From Aldrovandia affinis (taxonomy: Eukaryota > Chordata > Actinopteri > Notacanthiformes > Halosauridae): DNA of 64,000 nt. The notes below the pieces were generated by a model that was not told where the DNA came from, searched no databases, and saw nothing but the letters and a program-made list of their open reading frames with translations. Shown here piece by piece: positions 22,521 through 34,881 of the stretch; positions within the stretch are counted from its first letter, which is position 1; every line of letters begins with the position of its first letter. Position numbers and translations under genes: made by a program. The DNA lies in NCBI GenBank assembly GCA_029706075.1, contig JAINUG010000209.1, positions 620,001 to 684,000 on the forward strand, written 5' to 3'.

Positions 22521-24040
22521 GCATGGTGACAGTGCACCACAATGCCATCTTGGTGAAGGTGCATGTACATGAACACCTGGAAGGACAGAGGACTCCAATT
22601 CTTGCAACATGCTGGGCCTACCAATGCAGATTTTAAAGCATTCCATGAATACTTCCAAATATAAATGAGGAAATGAATACATAAATATATATAAATAAAC
22701 AAGTTCTGGGTAAAGTCGAGCCAATGAGCATCACTTCCAGTGGGTTTGATTTTCCGTGAATCCCTGTGAAAACAGTTGCTGTATTAGGCAGTCAGAGCAT
22801 GGTGCAGTAAAATACAGTGCAGTCATTCAGTGATTCAGTCAGTCGGTCAAAGTGAGCCAGCCAGGCAATGTGTCAGTGGCCATGACAAACATCTCAATTT
22901 GTTTTGTCAGTGTACTGGTTACGGTTACAAGACTGAGATGTGTTCAAACGCTGTTTGCTGGGAGCTTCTGAGGTATGATATCACAGGATTGAGCTTTCAT
23001 GTTTCTCCCAAACAGGGTACTCATAATTTCCCTATTACCAATGCTCCAAATTCTGTTTTTAAAATGTCCTTGGACAGGAAATCTTGAACATGTGAGTTAA
23101 GAGCGTCATGTATTAGTCAGTAAGTCAGTGTGTCATTCAGTGCATAAGTGAGCTGGCATATCACTGACTCAAAATGTGTTGGTTTCTGTCAGTGGGGTGT
23201 ACATCAGTCTGAAAGGAAAGCCCCTTTTTATCTCCATGTCCCTGTTTCTGTAATTAAATCACTCAACCCTCCCAACTTTAATCTAATTAAAATCATCCCC
23301 CTGTTCCCCTAACAAGGTACTTCCCCTCCTGGCTTTCTTTAATATCATCCTCTTCCTCCTTATTTTCAAACCCCCACCTTCCTGCTCCCTTGGTTTTCAG
23401 AATTCCTGTACCACAACATTCCGACAGTATCAATAAAAATGGGCAGCAGTGGGACCTTTTAGCCTTTTGAAAAGTGGAGTTGGGGGCAATTTTCTACCAA
23501 AAAGTTGGGGGGACCGTTTTGCGATTCCAGCCCCAAGGCCATGAGCTCCATTGGCTAGTGTGTGCGTTCAGTCGGGTGGTAAAAGGGGGTGGGCTGCACA
23601 GTTACCATTAATGTGGTTTGGGGTCTCATAATGGCCTATTGTGCATTGTCCAGCTGTGAAATGCTCATACTCAACAGTGAACCATTGTGCAGCTTGAACT
23701 GCCCACTACAGTGCTAATTGGGCACTGGATCTGCCTTTGTCTTTATTCTTCTCCTTTTGTCTCTCTCCTTCCTGCTTTCTCCCTGTTATACTCCTCCTTT
23801 CCAGTTCTTTTCCTGTTTGCTTTCACCCCTCTATCATTTTACCCATTTCTCTCCCTCTCCTCTGTGCACGTTCTTCCTGTTTTCTCTACTTTTGGACTCT
23901 TCGCGATCTTTCTCCACTGTCTTCCCATCTCCTTTTGTGCTATATGAGTCTGATCTGCCCAGTTCTGTTTTTCTCGGAGCTTCTCCTCATCCTTTCTTTC
24001 TCATTCTGCATTTTGATCTGTAATGTGAGCTAACGTGAAC
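22521..24040. other. Intergenic DNA with pyrimidine-rich stretch
   Basis: Unique sequence with a strongly pyrimidine-biased segment at about 23720-24060. The open frames there are Leu/Ser/Phe-rich products of that bias and not genes. Confidence 0.5.
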
Positions 24041-24060
24041 ACTCTCTCTCCCTGTTGTAG

Positions 24061-24095
24061 GAGTGACCTCAGGAGGTGCTGTTCCAGCTTTCTAC
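24061..24095 (+). other. Exon-like sequence similar to the start of the kcnj4 leader exon
   Basis: Preceded by a C/T tract and ctgttgtag, then gagtgacctcaggaggtgct. It matches 9550-9587 at 30 of 35 aligned bases with one 3-base gap, splice acceptor included. A CT microsatellite (about 24095-24122) follows directly and no donor is evident. It may be a duplicated exon start, a decayed copy or part of an unrecognised transcript. Confidence 0.45.
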
Positions 24096-24122
24096 CTCTC
24101 TCTCTCTCTCTCTCTCTCTCTA
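24095..24122. repeat. (CT)n microsatellite
   Basis: Perfect CT run. Confidence 0.9.
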
Positions 24123-24347
24123 TTTCTCATACTGCTTTCATGTAAAGAGACACCGGAATGGAAGGGTAGAGTTACAGGATTCCCCAAATACTTTCAGTTG
24201 ATGGGAAACTGGTTTTCAGACCAAAAAAAATCAGACACAAAGTATTTATTGCTTCTCTCTCCTTCACCCTCCCTTTCTTTGTCTTTCGATCTGTCTTGTT
24301 CTCTCCTTCTCTGATTTTCATGATTGCTTGTCTGTACACAAGATACA

Positions 24348-24500
24348 CTGAATATATATGCATATATGTATATAATATAATGTATAATTATATAACATTT
24401 TAAACATAATGTATAAATATAAAACTGGTTAATCTCTCCCTCCCTCTCTCTACATATATTTATAGTATATATTATATGTATATATATATACAGGCAATAT
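24348..24500. repeat. AT-rich simple sequence
   Basis: Mixed TATA and ATAT runs interrupted by a short CT run near 24435. Confidence 0.75.
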
Positions 24501-24513
24501 CCAAAATGAAGGA

Positions 24514-24870
24514 TAAAACAACATAAAGTGTCTTCATAGGATGTTGGGCCACCATGAGCTGCAAGAACAGCTTCAAAAAGTGTTCAATTGGGTTGAGATC
24601 TGGCCATGGTATATGGTTTATATCATTTTGATGCACATCAATCATTCAGTGACCACTGGTGCCCTGTGGATGGGGGACATTGTCATCCTGGAAAAGGCCA
24701 CTCCAATCAAGATAGAAATGCTTCACCATAGGACGAAGGTGATCAAGGTGATGGCTTTGTATTTATTGGTATTTACCTTGCCCTCTAAGGGTTTGAGTGG
24801 ACTTAAACCAGGCCATGAAAGTGCACCCCACACCATAACAGTGTTTCCTTTATTTTGGCAGTTCCTTGTA
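24514..24870. mobile_element. Probable decayed DNA-transposon fragment
   Basis: Blocks such as gttgggccaccatgagctgc and caccccacaccataacagtg recall dispersed fish repeats. It is flanked by AT-rich runs. No usable coding frame or terminal repeat could be defined, so the class is unproven. Confidence 0.35.
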
Positions 24871-25690
24871 TATATATATATCTTCAAAATGTTCTACAAA
24901 ATTTGGTGATTAAAGCATTAGTTGATTCATTGTACTGATTAATAGATTAATTATTACAGCCCTAATATACATAAATGAATCAACTAATACTTTTTTAACT
25001 ACATTTTTGAGAACATTTTGAAGATGTATATATTTACGATGTAAACATGGTAGCTGATGTTATTTGACATAAGAATATTTGTTTTTTAGGCTTTAGCTAA
25101 GCCTCTTGGTGGAATAAGTATGACATTATGTTAAACATAGCTGTTGTTTTGTCACTCAAGTTAAGAAGTTGTGATCACTATATGTGATTTATATAACTTT
25201 AGCCACATGTTGCCCTTTGGAATATAATTTTGAAATGGATCAATTTAATTTGAAATGATTAAATTCATAGAAACCAACACCAGACAAATATATATATTTT
25301 TTAACTTCCATCCGATTAATCAACCAAATAATTCAGTTAATGGGAAAAATGAATCGACTAATTTATATATATATACAGTATATCATGACCAGGTATATGC
25401 TACTAAGAGCCATGGCTCATTTGTAATAAAATGACAATTGTCAATTGTGAATGATTATTTCTTGACAACATAGAAAGTTGTGCTATAGAAGACCACTTAC
25501 AAATAGTGATGCCAACTAAAATGATGGATCAAACTAGTTATAAACAACTTACACCACAAAAACCTAGCAGCCAAGGCATGTTAGTGATGGAATCAAAGTG
25601 AGACAAATTTGTATTCACCAACAGTTACTGAGTTGAACCCAATCCCCCGGGAGGCAGAACAGTAGGTCAACAATTTTCTATGGCAAATTA
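24871..25690. other. AT-rich intergenic DNA
   Basis: Nothing recognised apart from short AT runs. Confidence 0.5.
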
Positions 25691-25693
25691 TCC

Positions 25694-26098
25694 AGAAATG
25701 GGTCCCTGGTTGGCGCAACCGGTAAAGGCACTTGTCCTGAGTGCAGGTTTGCCACTGTGGCCAGGGTTCAATCCCAGCCCAGCTTTAGTCGGGAGTCCCA
25801 CTCGGAGGACGTGATTGGCTGTCCGCCCCAGGGGGAGGGGGGAGGGAAGCTGGCATGAGCTCGCCACATGCACAGAAAGCTTCCCTGTGTGTATCCAAAT
25901 CACAGTCGACAGCTTAGTGAGTTCCGTCTCAAAGGAGGCCTTGGCACTGCTGTTCCCCAGGCTAGTGGCTGGTCCCATAGTTACTGATGACAGGTTCATG
26001 GGGGGGATCATTTAAAAACAATAGAGGGTACAATATTGGCCACCAAATTGGGAGAAAAATGGGAGGGGGGAATTATGAAATAAATGTAAAAAAAAAAA
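25694..26098 (+). mobile_element. tRNA-derived SINE (GGCGCA family)
   Basis: Head tccctggttggcgcaaccgg, B-box-like gggttcaatcccagc near 25764, and a G/C-rich body. Towards the tail it has ggccaccaaattgggagaaa, then an A-rich end near 26088. About 400 bp, a near-complete copy. Confidence 0.85.
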
Positions 26099-26349
26099 TA
26101 ATAATTCTATAAACTATGCATTTCAATGTTTTTCTGTGCCATTGTTATAACATGTGATAGCACCTATGTTCATGTTACATTGGGTGCATACAGTGATTTG
26201 TTCATTTCGGGGAAAACGTAATGTAAATGGCCAGGGCAAATTCAGTAAGAAACCAACTTTGAGAAGATAATCCACAGAAAGTATGACACAGATGATGTTT
26301 TACTCAGAACCTGAAAAATGGTAGCTAAATATCTTGTGTCAGGGCAGCC

Positions 26350-26420
26350 CATTACATTAGTCACTTGGCAGATGCTTTTATGCAAAGCAACTTACCGAAA
26401 GTGTAATTCAACAAATTCAG
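26350..26420 (-). repeat. L2-type SINE/LINE tail, reverse
   Basis: cacttggcagatgcttttat, then gcaaagcaactta, is the reverse of the common L2-type tail. Confidence 0.6.
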
Positions 26421-26972
26421 CGCAACTTTCTTTCCTTGTCACGATAGGGTGAATGTTGTAGTGTCTGAATACATCGGCACTGCCATCATTTCCCTCCATG
26501 TTTGTTCTAGTCTGAAATAATTTGAATGAAAGGGAGATTCTGCATTAGGGGACAGTTAACATTCACAACCAATGTTCCACATGCTATGACAGGTCCATGG
26601 AGGGCTGAGTTAGTGGAGTTAGTGAAGTCATATCAATAAACACCTGCATATCTGCAACCTAATGATGATGTTCTGAAGACAAAACAGAAACAGGTATCCC
26701 TTATAAGGGAAATGTCCTCCAAAAGCAGGGGCTATTCTTATATAAAACTACACTAAATATGATGAGGCAGTAATAGAGCCACAAGCAACCCAGTCAGAAA
26801 ATCTACTGGCCTTTGAGCATGCTATTGGAGGTTATGGCTGGGAGATAGGGCATCCATACTTTCCTTGATTGAATGATTTTTCAGAATGAGAACACCATGA
26901 GAATATCCTGGCTGTACCATTGTGCAAAAGTCCAAAGTTTTACCCTTTGATCAGCCTATTGAGGAAGCCACA
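26421..26972. other. Intergenic DNA, nothing recognised
   Basis: Unique sequence without coding or RNA signals. Confidence 0.5.
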
Positions 26973-28213
26973 TACAGTGAGCAAAGTGTGTCACAATTAT
27001 TCATACCCCTAATAATAATTTTAAATAAAATCAGATACAAATAAATCAGCTTTAACATATTACTTTTTAAAATTAATCTCAATCTTAGGGAACTGCATTA
27101 TGGCCTCTCCATGGCTTCCTGTTTCACTGGGGTATAAAAATGAGGTAACACACATGTAAAATCCATTTGTCATACATCACCATGGGGAAAGGCAAAGAAC
27201 TCCCAGAAGGCAAAGGGTTGTTGACCTTCACAAGTCAGCTGATGGTTACAAACGCATAAATAAAATACTAAATAAACCAATTCACACCAATTATTAGGTT
27301 AATAATTAAAAAGTTTAAAACCACTGTAACAGTGGTAAACCTGCCTGCTAGAGGACTCACACGTATCTTGCCCCCACACACAGTGAGGCAGATGGTTTGG
27401 GAGACAAAGAAAATACAAGGGACACAGTTTTAAATCTACAAAACTTGGTTGCATATTGGGGACACAAAATCTCCAAATCTACCTTCAGACACCATTTCCT
27501 TGCCAATAGGCTTTTTGCAATGGTGGGCAGGAAAAAAAGCCTCTATTGAAGACAATCAACAGAAATACGCGTCTGGAGTTTGTTAAATGGCATTGGAACT
27601 TAGGTTGGATCGTACTTGTTAAGGTTAATGGAATCATGATCTCGAGCAAGTTCCATTTTGCCCAAAAACCTGGTTCCCTCTACCATGAAGCTGAAACCTG
27701 GCCACAAAATGATCTTTCAGCAAGACAATGAACCTGAGCATACCTCAAAATCCAAGAAATGACCACAAAATTACTGTTTTGTAATGGCCATCTCAGTCTC
27801 CAGACTTGAACCACATTGACAGTTGTTGGTTTGATTTGAAGAGATCAGTCCACAAGCACAGAATGATGGAACTGAAGGATCTTGAAATATTCTGTATGGT
27901 AGAATGGTCAAAGATCCTCCCCAATATGTTCACCAATCTCATAAGTGCTATAGAAGTAGTGTTACCCTTGCAAGTGGAGGGTTCACAAAGTACAGAAAAC
28001 AGGGGTGTGAATAATTGTGACACATGCCTTTTTGAAAAAATATGACTTGTTAAACAAATTTTTTTTCTCTGATCAATTGTCTTTGTATAAAATAATGTAA
28101 CTTCCCCACATTTTTGAGCATACAATATTAACAATAAACATTAGCTGTATTGCTTATTTTATAAAGCCTTCTTTGCTCATCTTTATCAAGGCTATGAATA
28201 ATTTTGGAGGGTA
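26973..28213 (+). mobile_element. Second Tc1-like transposon, decayed
   Basis: Inverted repeat pair: gtgtcacaattattcatacc at about 26989 and its complement near 28002-28024. The right outer end at 28190-28213 contains ataattttggagggta, typical of fish Tc1 termini. A broken transposase lies between. The left outer end has diverged. Confidence 0.75.
27182..28045 (+). pseudogene. Tc1-like transposase pseudogene
   Basis: An ATG at 27182 starts a MGKGKEL-type N-terminus that soon hits stops. The end (27806-28045) contains NHIDSCWFDLKRSVHKHRMM then EWSKIL, a diverged form of the family block around the last catalytic acid. Multiple disruptions show it is inactive. Confidence 0.7.
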
Positions 28214-28599
28214 CTGCATCTTTTGAAAATTGCAGTTTAACATTACAGGTGGAAAGCATCCATTCACAAGAGTAGATATTGGCTATCACACAGAACAAAA
28301 TCCATAGATTCTGCACATTCATATGTCATCCATCAATCTGAGTAATTCTGCAGAACTGAGAGCTGTCAAAAATCACAGTGCAGTGTAATAATTCATTTTG
28401 TGAATAAGTACTTGTAATGGTCCCTTAGTCTGTGCCATCATGATTCCAAATTTGGAGTTGACACACATTGATGATCTTATCAAGCTGTTTACACTGTAGG
28501 TGAGTTGCTGCCTGTGAATGTCCGTTTATGGAAACCTGTTTGTGTGTGTATATGTACTTGTTTCTAAGGGAAAGTGTGTGAACATGTAATGATGTGTGT

Positions 28600-28860
28600 G
28601 TACGTGTGTGTTAGTGTGTATTTGTCTGTGAGAGTGCCTTTGGGCAGCTGTGGACCCTGTGTTTGAACCCAGACTCACATGGGCAGAATGAGGGACGGCC
28701 GTGGGGAAGTGGAGAGGGGGGACTGACGATCTCCCCATCTCTTTCTCCCTTTCATCTCTCTCTCCCTGCCACCAACAACGAGCTCTTTCATTCGGGCATC
28801 TCTGCGGCCGCCCTCAGACCCCCTGAGGCCCCCTCCCTTTCACGCTAGCTAATTCAATGT
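28600..28860. promoter_or_regulatory. Unique GC-richer block, candidate regulatory DNA
   Basis: A non-repetitive, GC-rich segment with a CpG-containing centre (tctgcggccgccctcagacc) and a palindromic ccctgaggcc, which resembles a TFAP2 site. It lies about 17 kb upstream of sox10. The function is inferred from composition only. Confidence 0.2.
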
Positions 28861-29373
28861 TCCGAGAAAAACTCATGATTGGAAAGTGACTCTTTTTTTT
28901 CTGTTTTCCGAATCCCCCCCTACGCCACCACCCCACACCCTTTCTCTTCCCCTCTCCCTGTTCCTCTTCTTTTGGGTTTTATGCATCAAAACAACATCTG
29001 GCAAAACACATAGACAGGCGAGAATAAAAATGAACAATAAATCTAAAACAGTTTGCAACTGCGTTGTGCTATCTACTCTTAGAACACCGGGCAAAATAAA
29101 CCTAATTCGGTGGCACGCAAAGATATTATTGACTGGGGGATGGATAATTATTGACCAATTTGTTGTGCATGAATTGTTCAGCAGTAGCTTAACAGTTTGT
29201 AACTGTCATAACATATTACAGAGGGGATTTAAACCCGAAATCGCCCCCCTGACTTACACATGACTGACCAATAAGGGTTGCCATTTGCCCGGAAGAGGGG
29301 AAATAAGACTAGAGATGAACAGAAATAGATGTAATAGGACAAAGAGAGACACAGAGGATAAGAAATAAAGAAA

Positions 29374-29725
29374 GGGACCCCGGGTGGCGCAACGGGTAAA
29401 GGCTCTAATTATAGGTTGCCGACTGCAATCTAGATTCTGGCTGGTTGTACTGTTCGGGGGCAGTGATTGGCCGTCTGCCTCGGGGGGAAGGGGGAGGGAA
29501 GCCAGCATGAGTTCGCCCCATGCATGCGACTCTATGTGTTGGAGTAACAGTCGACGGATTAGCAGGTCCCGTCTTAGAGGAAGGCGGTTCAGTTCGCCTT
29601 TGTCACTGCCGTTCCCGGAGTTGTGGCAGCGAACTCGTAGTACGAGGGAAAAGGATAGTTAACGTAGACGAGTGTATAATTGCCACCAAATTGAGAAGAA
29701 AAACAGGGAAAAAAATCAATAATAA
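29374..29725 (+). mobile_element. tRNA-derived SINE (GGCGCA family)
   Basis: Head ccccgggtggcgcaacgggt, GC-rich body and the shared tail block ttgccaccaaattgagaaga, then A-rich sequence. Same family and orientation as 25694-26098. Confidence 0.85.
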
Positions 29726-30915
29726 ATTGAGCACTTTACCACAAAGCATGCAGAGGTGTACATTCTTGATCACGGGAAGCTACTGGGCCTCAGCGCTATC
29801 CTCCTCATAGGTTCAACGTAATTGTTGAGTGAAACCGTACCCTGCCTAGCTCTCCATAATTGTTTCTCTCTGTGGCCAGGGTTTTCCTACCAAACAAACC
29901 TACTGATCCAGTTTATAGCTGACCTTAAAGCAACCCTCCCCACAGTTCCCACAGCAGCCTTCACTCAGAGCTAATGCCGAGCTATAGCTCTCCATAACCA
30001 GGGCTATGTAGACTTACACTAGGAAAATGTAATGAGACCCCTTGCACTTGGGCTGTCCAAATATTCTGCAGATAATGTAAAAGGAGAAAACCCATATCAG
30101 TAGTGGTAATGGTGTCCTTTTTCCTTAAATCAGAAACTTACTGATACAATATCTAGGAAATATGTATGTTTTGGCTAATGTTTTAGCTCAACAGTGTTGA
30201 TGAATATTTTGAATACACATGCAGTGATAACAACAAGGCTTTAAAAAGGTTAATATATATATATATAATTGATTTAAAAATATGAACATTTGATTTCTGG
30301 GTAAACTTGAAAACACAGTGAGAAAAGAGAGGAGAAATGTATCCCTACACACTGGCTGACACAAGTGACCTTATATGGATAGGTGGGGCAGTTTCAAGTC
30401 ATATTCAGAACAGGAAGGGCAACCTGCTAGAAGAGAGGGCAGGGGTGTCAAGGTCACCGCCTCCAAGATCAAGCGGTCTCCCATAACTTCACTCACAAAA
30501 TTACCAAATCAGTGCAAATTCTGTGCATTAGAACCTATCAAGGCAGCAACATATTTTTAGAGTAAATATTTTGGGGCATTAATTAATAAACTGAAAGTCA
30601 CAGCTAAGATTTGTAAAAATATACAAATTGAGTTTACTAATTAAGTAACTGAAAACAAAATTACAGCAAAACCAATCTGCCAAAAGTCTTTGAGGCCTTC
30701 CAGTTGATGCCATAGCACATGTTTGGATTTGCAATGTGCGGACATTATGCTGGGCTAGAGAACTGGATAACTCATATGTTTTTCAACAAAGACCAGTGTT
30801 CCTAATTCCCAAGAATAACTGTGAATAAAGTTTTAAATCCAATGGACCATTATTTATTCTGAGCTGCTGGGAATGTCTGGTCTCCTGACTGACTGACGTG
30901 TGAGCATCACCCCCA
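29726..30915. other. Intergenic DNA, nothing recognised
   Basis: AT-rich and unique, with a short AT run near 30254-30270. Confidence 0.5.
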
Positions 30916-31110
30916 GGGGTGGCAACCAACGCCAGAAAAGTAACCACCGGGATGCAGGTTCAAATCATATTTGTGACGACAGCAATTCCCTTTAGTAAGG
31001 CCCTAAACCTGAATTTCCAAAATCCCCTTTAGTAAGGCCCTAAACCTGAATTTCCAAAATCCCCTTTAGTAAGGCCCTAAACCTGAATTTCCTCAGAAGT
31101 GCTGTATAAA
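30916..31110 (+). repeat. SINE-like fragment with 37-bp tandem repeat
   Basis: After text resembling a B box (ggatgcaggttcaaatc), the unit around tttagtaaggccctaaacct repeats at 30991, 31028 and 31065, an exact 37-bp period with almost three copies. The sequence then continues as a SINE tail (gctgtataaatggg). Confidence 0.8.
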
Positions 31111-31774
31111 TGGGTAATAAGTCAAATGCAAGCTACGCAAATAGCCCTGCATCCTCTGCCATGTATACGGATCTCAGTGCTACACTGAAGGAGAAAAAGT
31201 GGCCAAAATCTCTGAAAATGAAGAAGGAAAAACTGGACTGAGGCAGTGCACTGTAATTTCCTGTGCTTAACATGCCGTCACATGACAGAACAATTCCTTA
31301 ATCACATCGATCAACAGTACTTTCAACATAACACAAATGGATGACCTAAATTTGAAATCTACTTTCAATAATAGGGTAAGTATCTGCCCCTTGAGTCAAA
31401 GCAGGGCAGAAGTGGTTGGGTCTCTATGCTCCTGCACGGAAGAATGTGTGACAAAATCTCAAATGGGACACCACTATGGTGCTCTTGTGACTTTTACAAT
31501 AACAACCCAATCAATGCAAAGGGGTTTTTGCATCCTGGAACAATTTAATGTAGCTGGGCTTCAATAAGGCCATCAGGCTGTCTGATCTGAATATATATGC
31601 CATTTTGCTGTATGGTTGGATTTAAACTTCAAGCGACCATTAATTTGTAGGACTTCTGACTGAACTGGAGCCCTCTGTTGGCTGTGTGGTATTGTTGGTT
31701 AAACTATTCTGGTCACCGTGAAACTAATTGTGCAATATTTTACCGACTGCAGTTCTGTCATTTGTATATGTTAC

Positions 31775-31855
31775 TTTGTTCTCTACTCCGCACTTGTATC
31801 CTGCTAATGCCCTGTAAGTCACCCCGGATAAAGACGTCAGCCAAATAAATGGAAT
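31775..31855 (+). repeat. L2-type tail
   Basis: gtaagtcaccccggataaag followed by acgtcagccaaataaat is a diverged form of the common LINE/SINE 3' tail. Confidence 0.6.
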
Positions 31856-31864
31856 TAATCATTG

Positions 31865-32215
31865 CCGAAGCCAAAAGGGGAAAATGATTGGCATGCGCTG
31901 TAAAATCCTTTAAGCATCTGCTTGGTGTCATGGCCATTGCGTTGCCCCGCTGTTTAATCTCACACCTTCATCTGGATGACAATGGGACGGTGTTTGCCTT
32001 GCTTGCCTCGGGTCAGCCTGTGTCATCCCACCTACCGGGCATGGCCAGTGGTAAACTGATCCACTTACGGTGCCCTCGGACTGATCACATCAAGCCGTTG
32101 GCAAAATACATACTCTTATTTTGGGAGCTACAGAGAGACACAGAAACAAGGCTTGGCAGAGAAACACAGAGACAGTTTAGAGGCTATAAGAACATGGGCG
32201 TCTCATAATTGATAT
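31865..32215. promoter_or_regulatory. Unique block, candidate sox10-region enhancer
   Basis: A non-repetitive GC-balanced segment between repeat remnants. It contains words like gacaatggg and gattggcatgcgc. A 106-codon frame covers it but has no domain. It would fit a conserved non-coding element, but that needs cross-species alignment. Confidence 0.25.
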
Positions 32216-32829
32216 TGAGTTTAGCACTGTAATTAAGGCATTTAACACTGCTAGGACAAATTGCTGGCACTCAAGAAAAAATTGCTGAAATTCTCCAAAT
32301 GGAACAAATAGCATGTGTGCTATACATTATGGTGAGTTTCTTTCAGCAGTGTGCAGTTTGATGATATAATCAATGTGAATTCCTGGACAAACTGATGGGG
32401 AATACACCATCAATTAATTTGTCTTAATTAATTAACAGCTTTTTATGTTATTGTTCCAAGTACTGATTTATTCAAGCATCAACCTGGCATGAAGTGCCAC
32501 CCAGTTGTCAATCTCATATGATTGTGTGTTGCTGTACTAAATTGGCTTGTTCAAAATAGACAAAATTAAAGGAGCCATAATAATGCTGTTGCTCAACAGT
32601 GTGTTGTTCTTGTTACTATTTTGTGATTTTAAATACACTTGCAGTCATAATAGCAAAGCTTTAAAAAGTTGTGGATACATGAAATTGTTACAAAACATTA
32701 GCCAAATAACTTTCTGAGAACAGGGGAACCCCAGGAACATCTTAGAAAGAAGACTAAGAACGGTAAAATATTATATTAGCAACATAACCCCCAAAAAAAA
32801 GAAAGTTCATCTGAGCGTCCTGCAATCTA
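32216..32829. other. AT-rich intergenic DNA
   Basis: Nothing recognised. Confidence 0.5.
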
Positions 32830-32859
32830 AAATTAACAACTGATATTAATTAATTAATT

Positions 32860-33420
32860 AATCGCTAATTCTCTATGTTTCCGCCTCACTCAGACCAGGA
32901 CGTTAAACTTGATTGCCTTTCTACAGAGACAATTGAGCCTTTATGTAAAACTACTTGCATGTGCCTCGACTAATTAGTGACAAAAAGTAGTTTTATTGGC
33001 ACTATTGTCGAGTAATACTTCTCAATTACCTCAACGGGGCGCATTATTTCACTCCGGGATACCTCTACGATGTCCTTGACTACAAACCAGCGGTACAGAC
33101 CGCGGGTACTCGAGGGTCACTCGCAATCTGCACAGCGCCATCAAAGCTCCCATCGGCAGCTCGAGGCGAATTAATTACGTGGGCCAGCGAGGATCATAGC
33201 GGGTGGGTAATTACCAGGGGACATGTCAGCACTGACTCGATAGAGACACAGTCAGTCAGAGAGACTCACGCAGAGACCCACACAAATTAGAATAGTTGTC
33301 GAGGTTTAAAAGTGCACCAGACTGCTCCCTCTTTTATCCCGGTCTTTCATCTCCCTCTGTCAAATTGAAGCGTCAGTCACTTCAAAGCATCCTTCGGACT
33401 AGATGACTTTTTTGTTCTTT
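32860..33420. promoter_or_regulatory. Unique CpG-bearing block, candidate regulatory DNA
   Basis: A sharp rise in CpG against an AT-rich background, with no repeat features. It includes homeobox-like taattac and taatta cores (near 33030, 33171 and 33210), attgtc-type SOX half sites and a TCF/LEF-like cttcaaag near 33380. It lies about 12.5 kb upstream of the sox10 promoter. The regulatory role is inference. Confidence 0.3.
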
Positions 33421-34800
33421 TTTCGTTTACGTTATTCATTGCATTGCCAAAATGCGGGTCAACATTAAGGAATAGTAAGGTTTAAATACGGTACAGGAAG
33501 AAGTATACAATACTTTTAAGGACTTCCTATTTGCTCTAAATTTAGGGTAGCCTACAGTTGTACTGTAGATCTGGTGTGTCAAAAGCAGTAATAATCTACA
33601 ATTATTCTCACCACAGCTATATCAATATCAAAGGTATCTCTGAAATATAACGTAGAAAGTTTAATTCAATCTCAAACAACGTCGAAGGAGCAGATCACCG
33701 TTAACGCACATAATAAACACCTTGGACCTTTGAACTTGATGAAGTGCCCTGTAGTTATTTTTTGGGCATATGTATAAAAAATATAATACCAATTGATTAG
33801 ATTACTTGTCAACTATGCCTCCATCTTGGACATGTTACAAACTCCATTAAAAGAGGTTCATTTGATTTAACAAATGTGTGAGTGCTATAAAATCTACACA
33901 ATTTTTGTACCAACACTGTCAGTTTATTTTTGTCTTATTAGGTCATTAATTTACTACTACTTATCCAGAGCATTCAGTATTAGTCTTTGGGTTGTTCATT
34001 GAAAAGAAATGTAAGAGCAGGTGTTTTCCTTGATACAAAATAATAGTGATATATTTAGTTTTATTTATCCAGTTTGCTCAGGTTGGTACAGACACAATCC
34101 ATGTGACTCAGTGACATTTGCCACACTAGACACAATTCTCTGCATAAGAACAATAAGACCTAGAACACCATCATCTAAAATTGTATGTAGATAAATATAC
34201 ATATATACATTTAATCATTTAAATAGTTTTAATAGATACATTGATCCACATGTTAATAATGATTAAAACCATAATCATATCCATAACCCAAATTTGTTGG
34301 AATCTTTTGACAGTGTTACCATTTTTGGTACAAAACTGGCACCCCAGAACTGAGGTTCCACCTATTTCTCCTCCTCAGCCTATGTCCCTGTCTCCCACCC
34401 CAGCTTGTCGCGTCTCCCACTAAGAGTCAACACTGAGATTCTGTGCAGCGCCTGGCTTCGTGTGAATGCTGAACTTGTGAAAATACTGGGTTGTAGCTAT
34501 TGAGAGAGAGATGGAGAAGCGATAGCTGGCTCTCTCTCTGCTTGCACCAATTATTCGGTAGCTATGCTCCGGCCAGCAGCCAGTCACAGGCGTGGAGATA
34601 AAGGCAACTTTTGTCCTCTCTTTTTTTTACCATTCTCTGCATTTTTACTGCTCATGACTCAATCTCTCCATCCCTCTCCTTCTACCCCAGTTTTTTTCCA
34701 TTTGTTTTCTCTCTATCTCTGCTGTAATTTCTTTCATTAACATACCAATATCCGAACGTTAAACTTATTGCATTATAAAATGCACATACCATTGCACAGA
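33421..34800. other. Intergenic DNA, no gene seen
   Basis: AT-rich, with a modest GC-richer patch at 34420-34620. Nothing coding recognised. Confidence 0.5.
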
Positions 34801-34807
34801 TGCACGC

Positions 34808-34810
<3 letters not shown>

Positions 34811-34876
<66 letters not shown>
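34811..34876. repeat. (CA)n microsatellite
   Basis: About 33 CA units, the longest perfect dinucleotide run in the window. Confidence 0.95.

Positions 34877-34881
<5 letters not shown>

Noticed and set aside
23720..24040. Overlapping 80-100-codon frames rich in Leu, Ser and Phe
   Set aside because: They come from a pyrimidine-rich tract, have no domains and overlap in all three frames.
30988..31092. CRISPR-like regular repeat
   Set aside because: The copies are directly adjacent with no spacers, number about three, and lie in vertebrate DNA; it is a plain tandem repeat.
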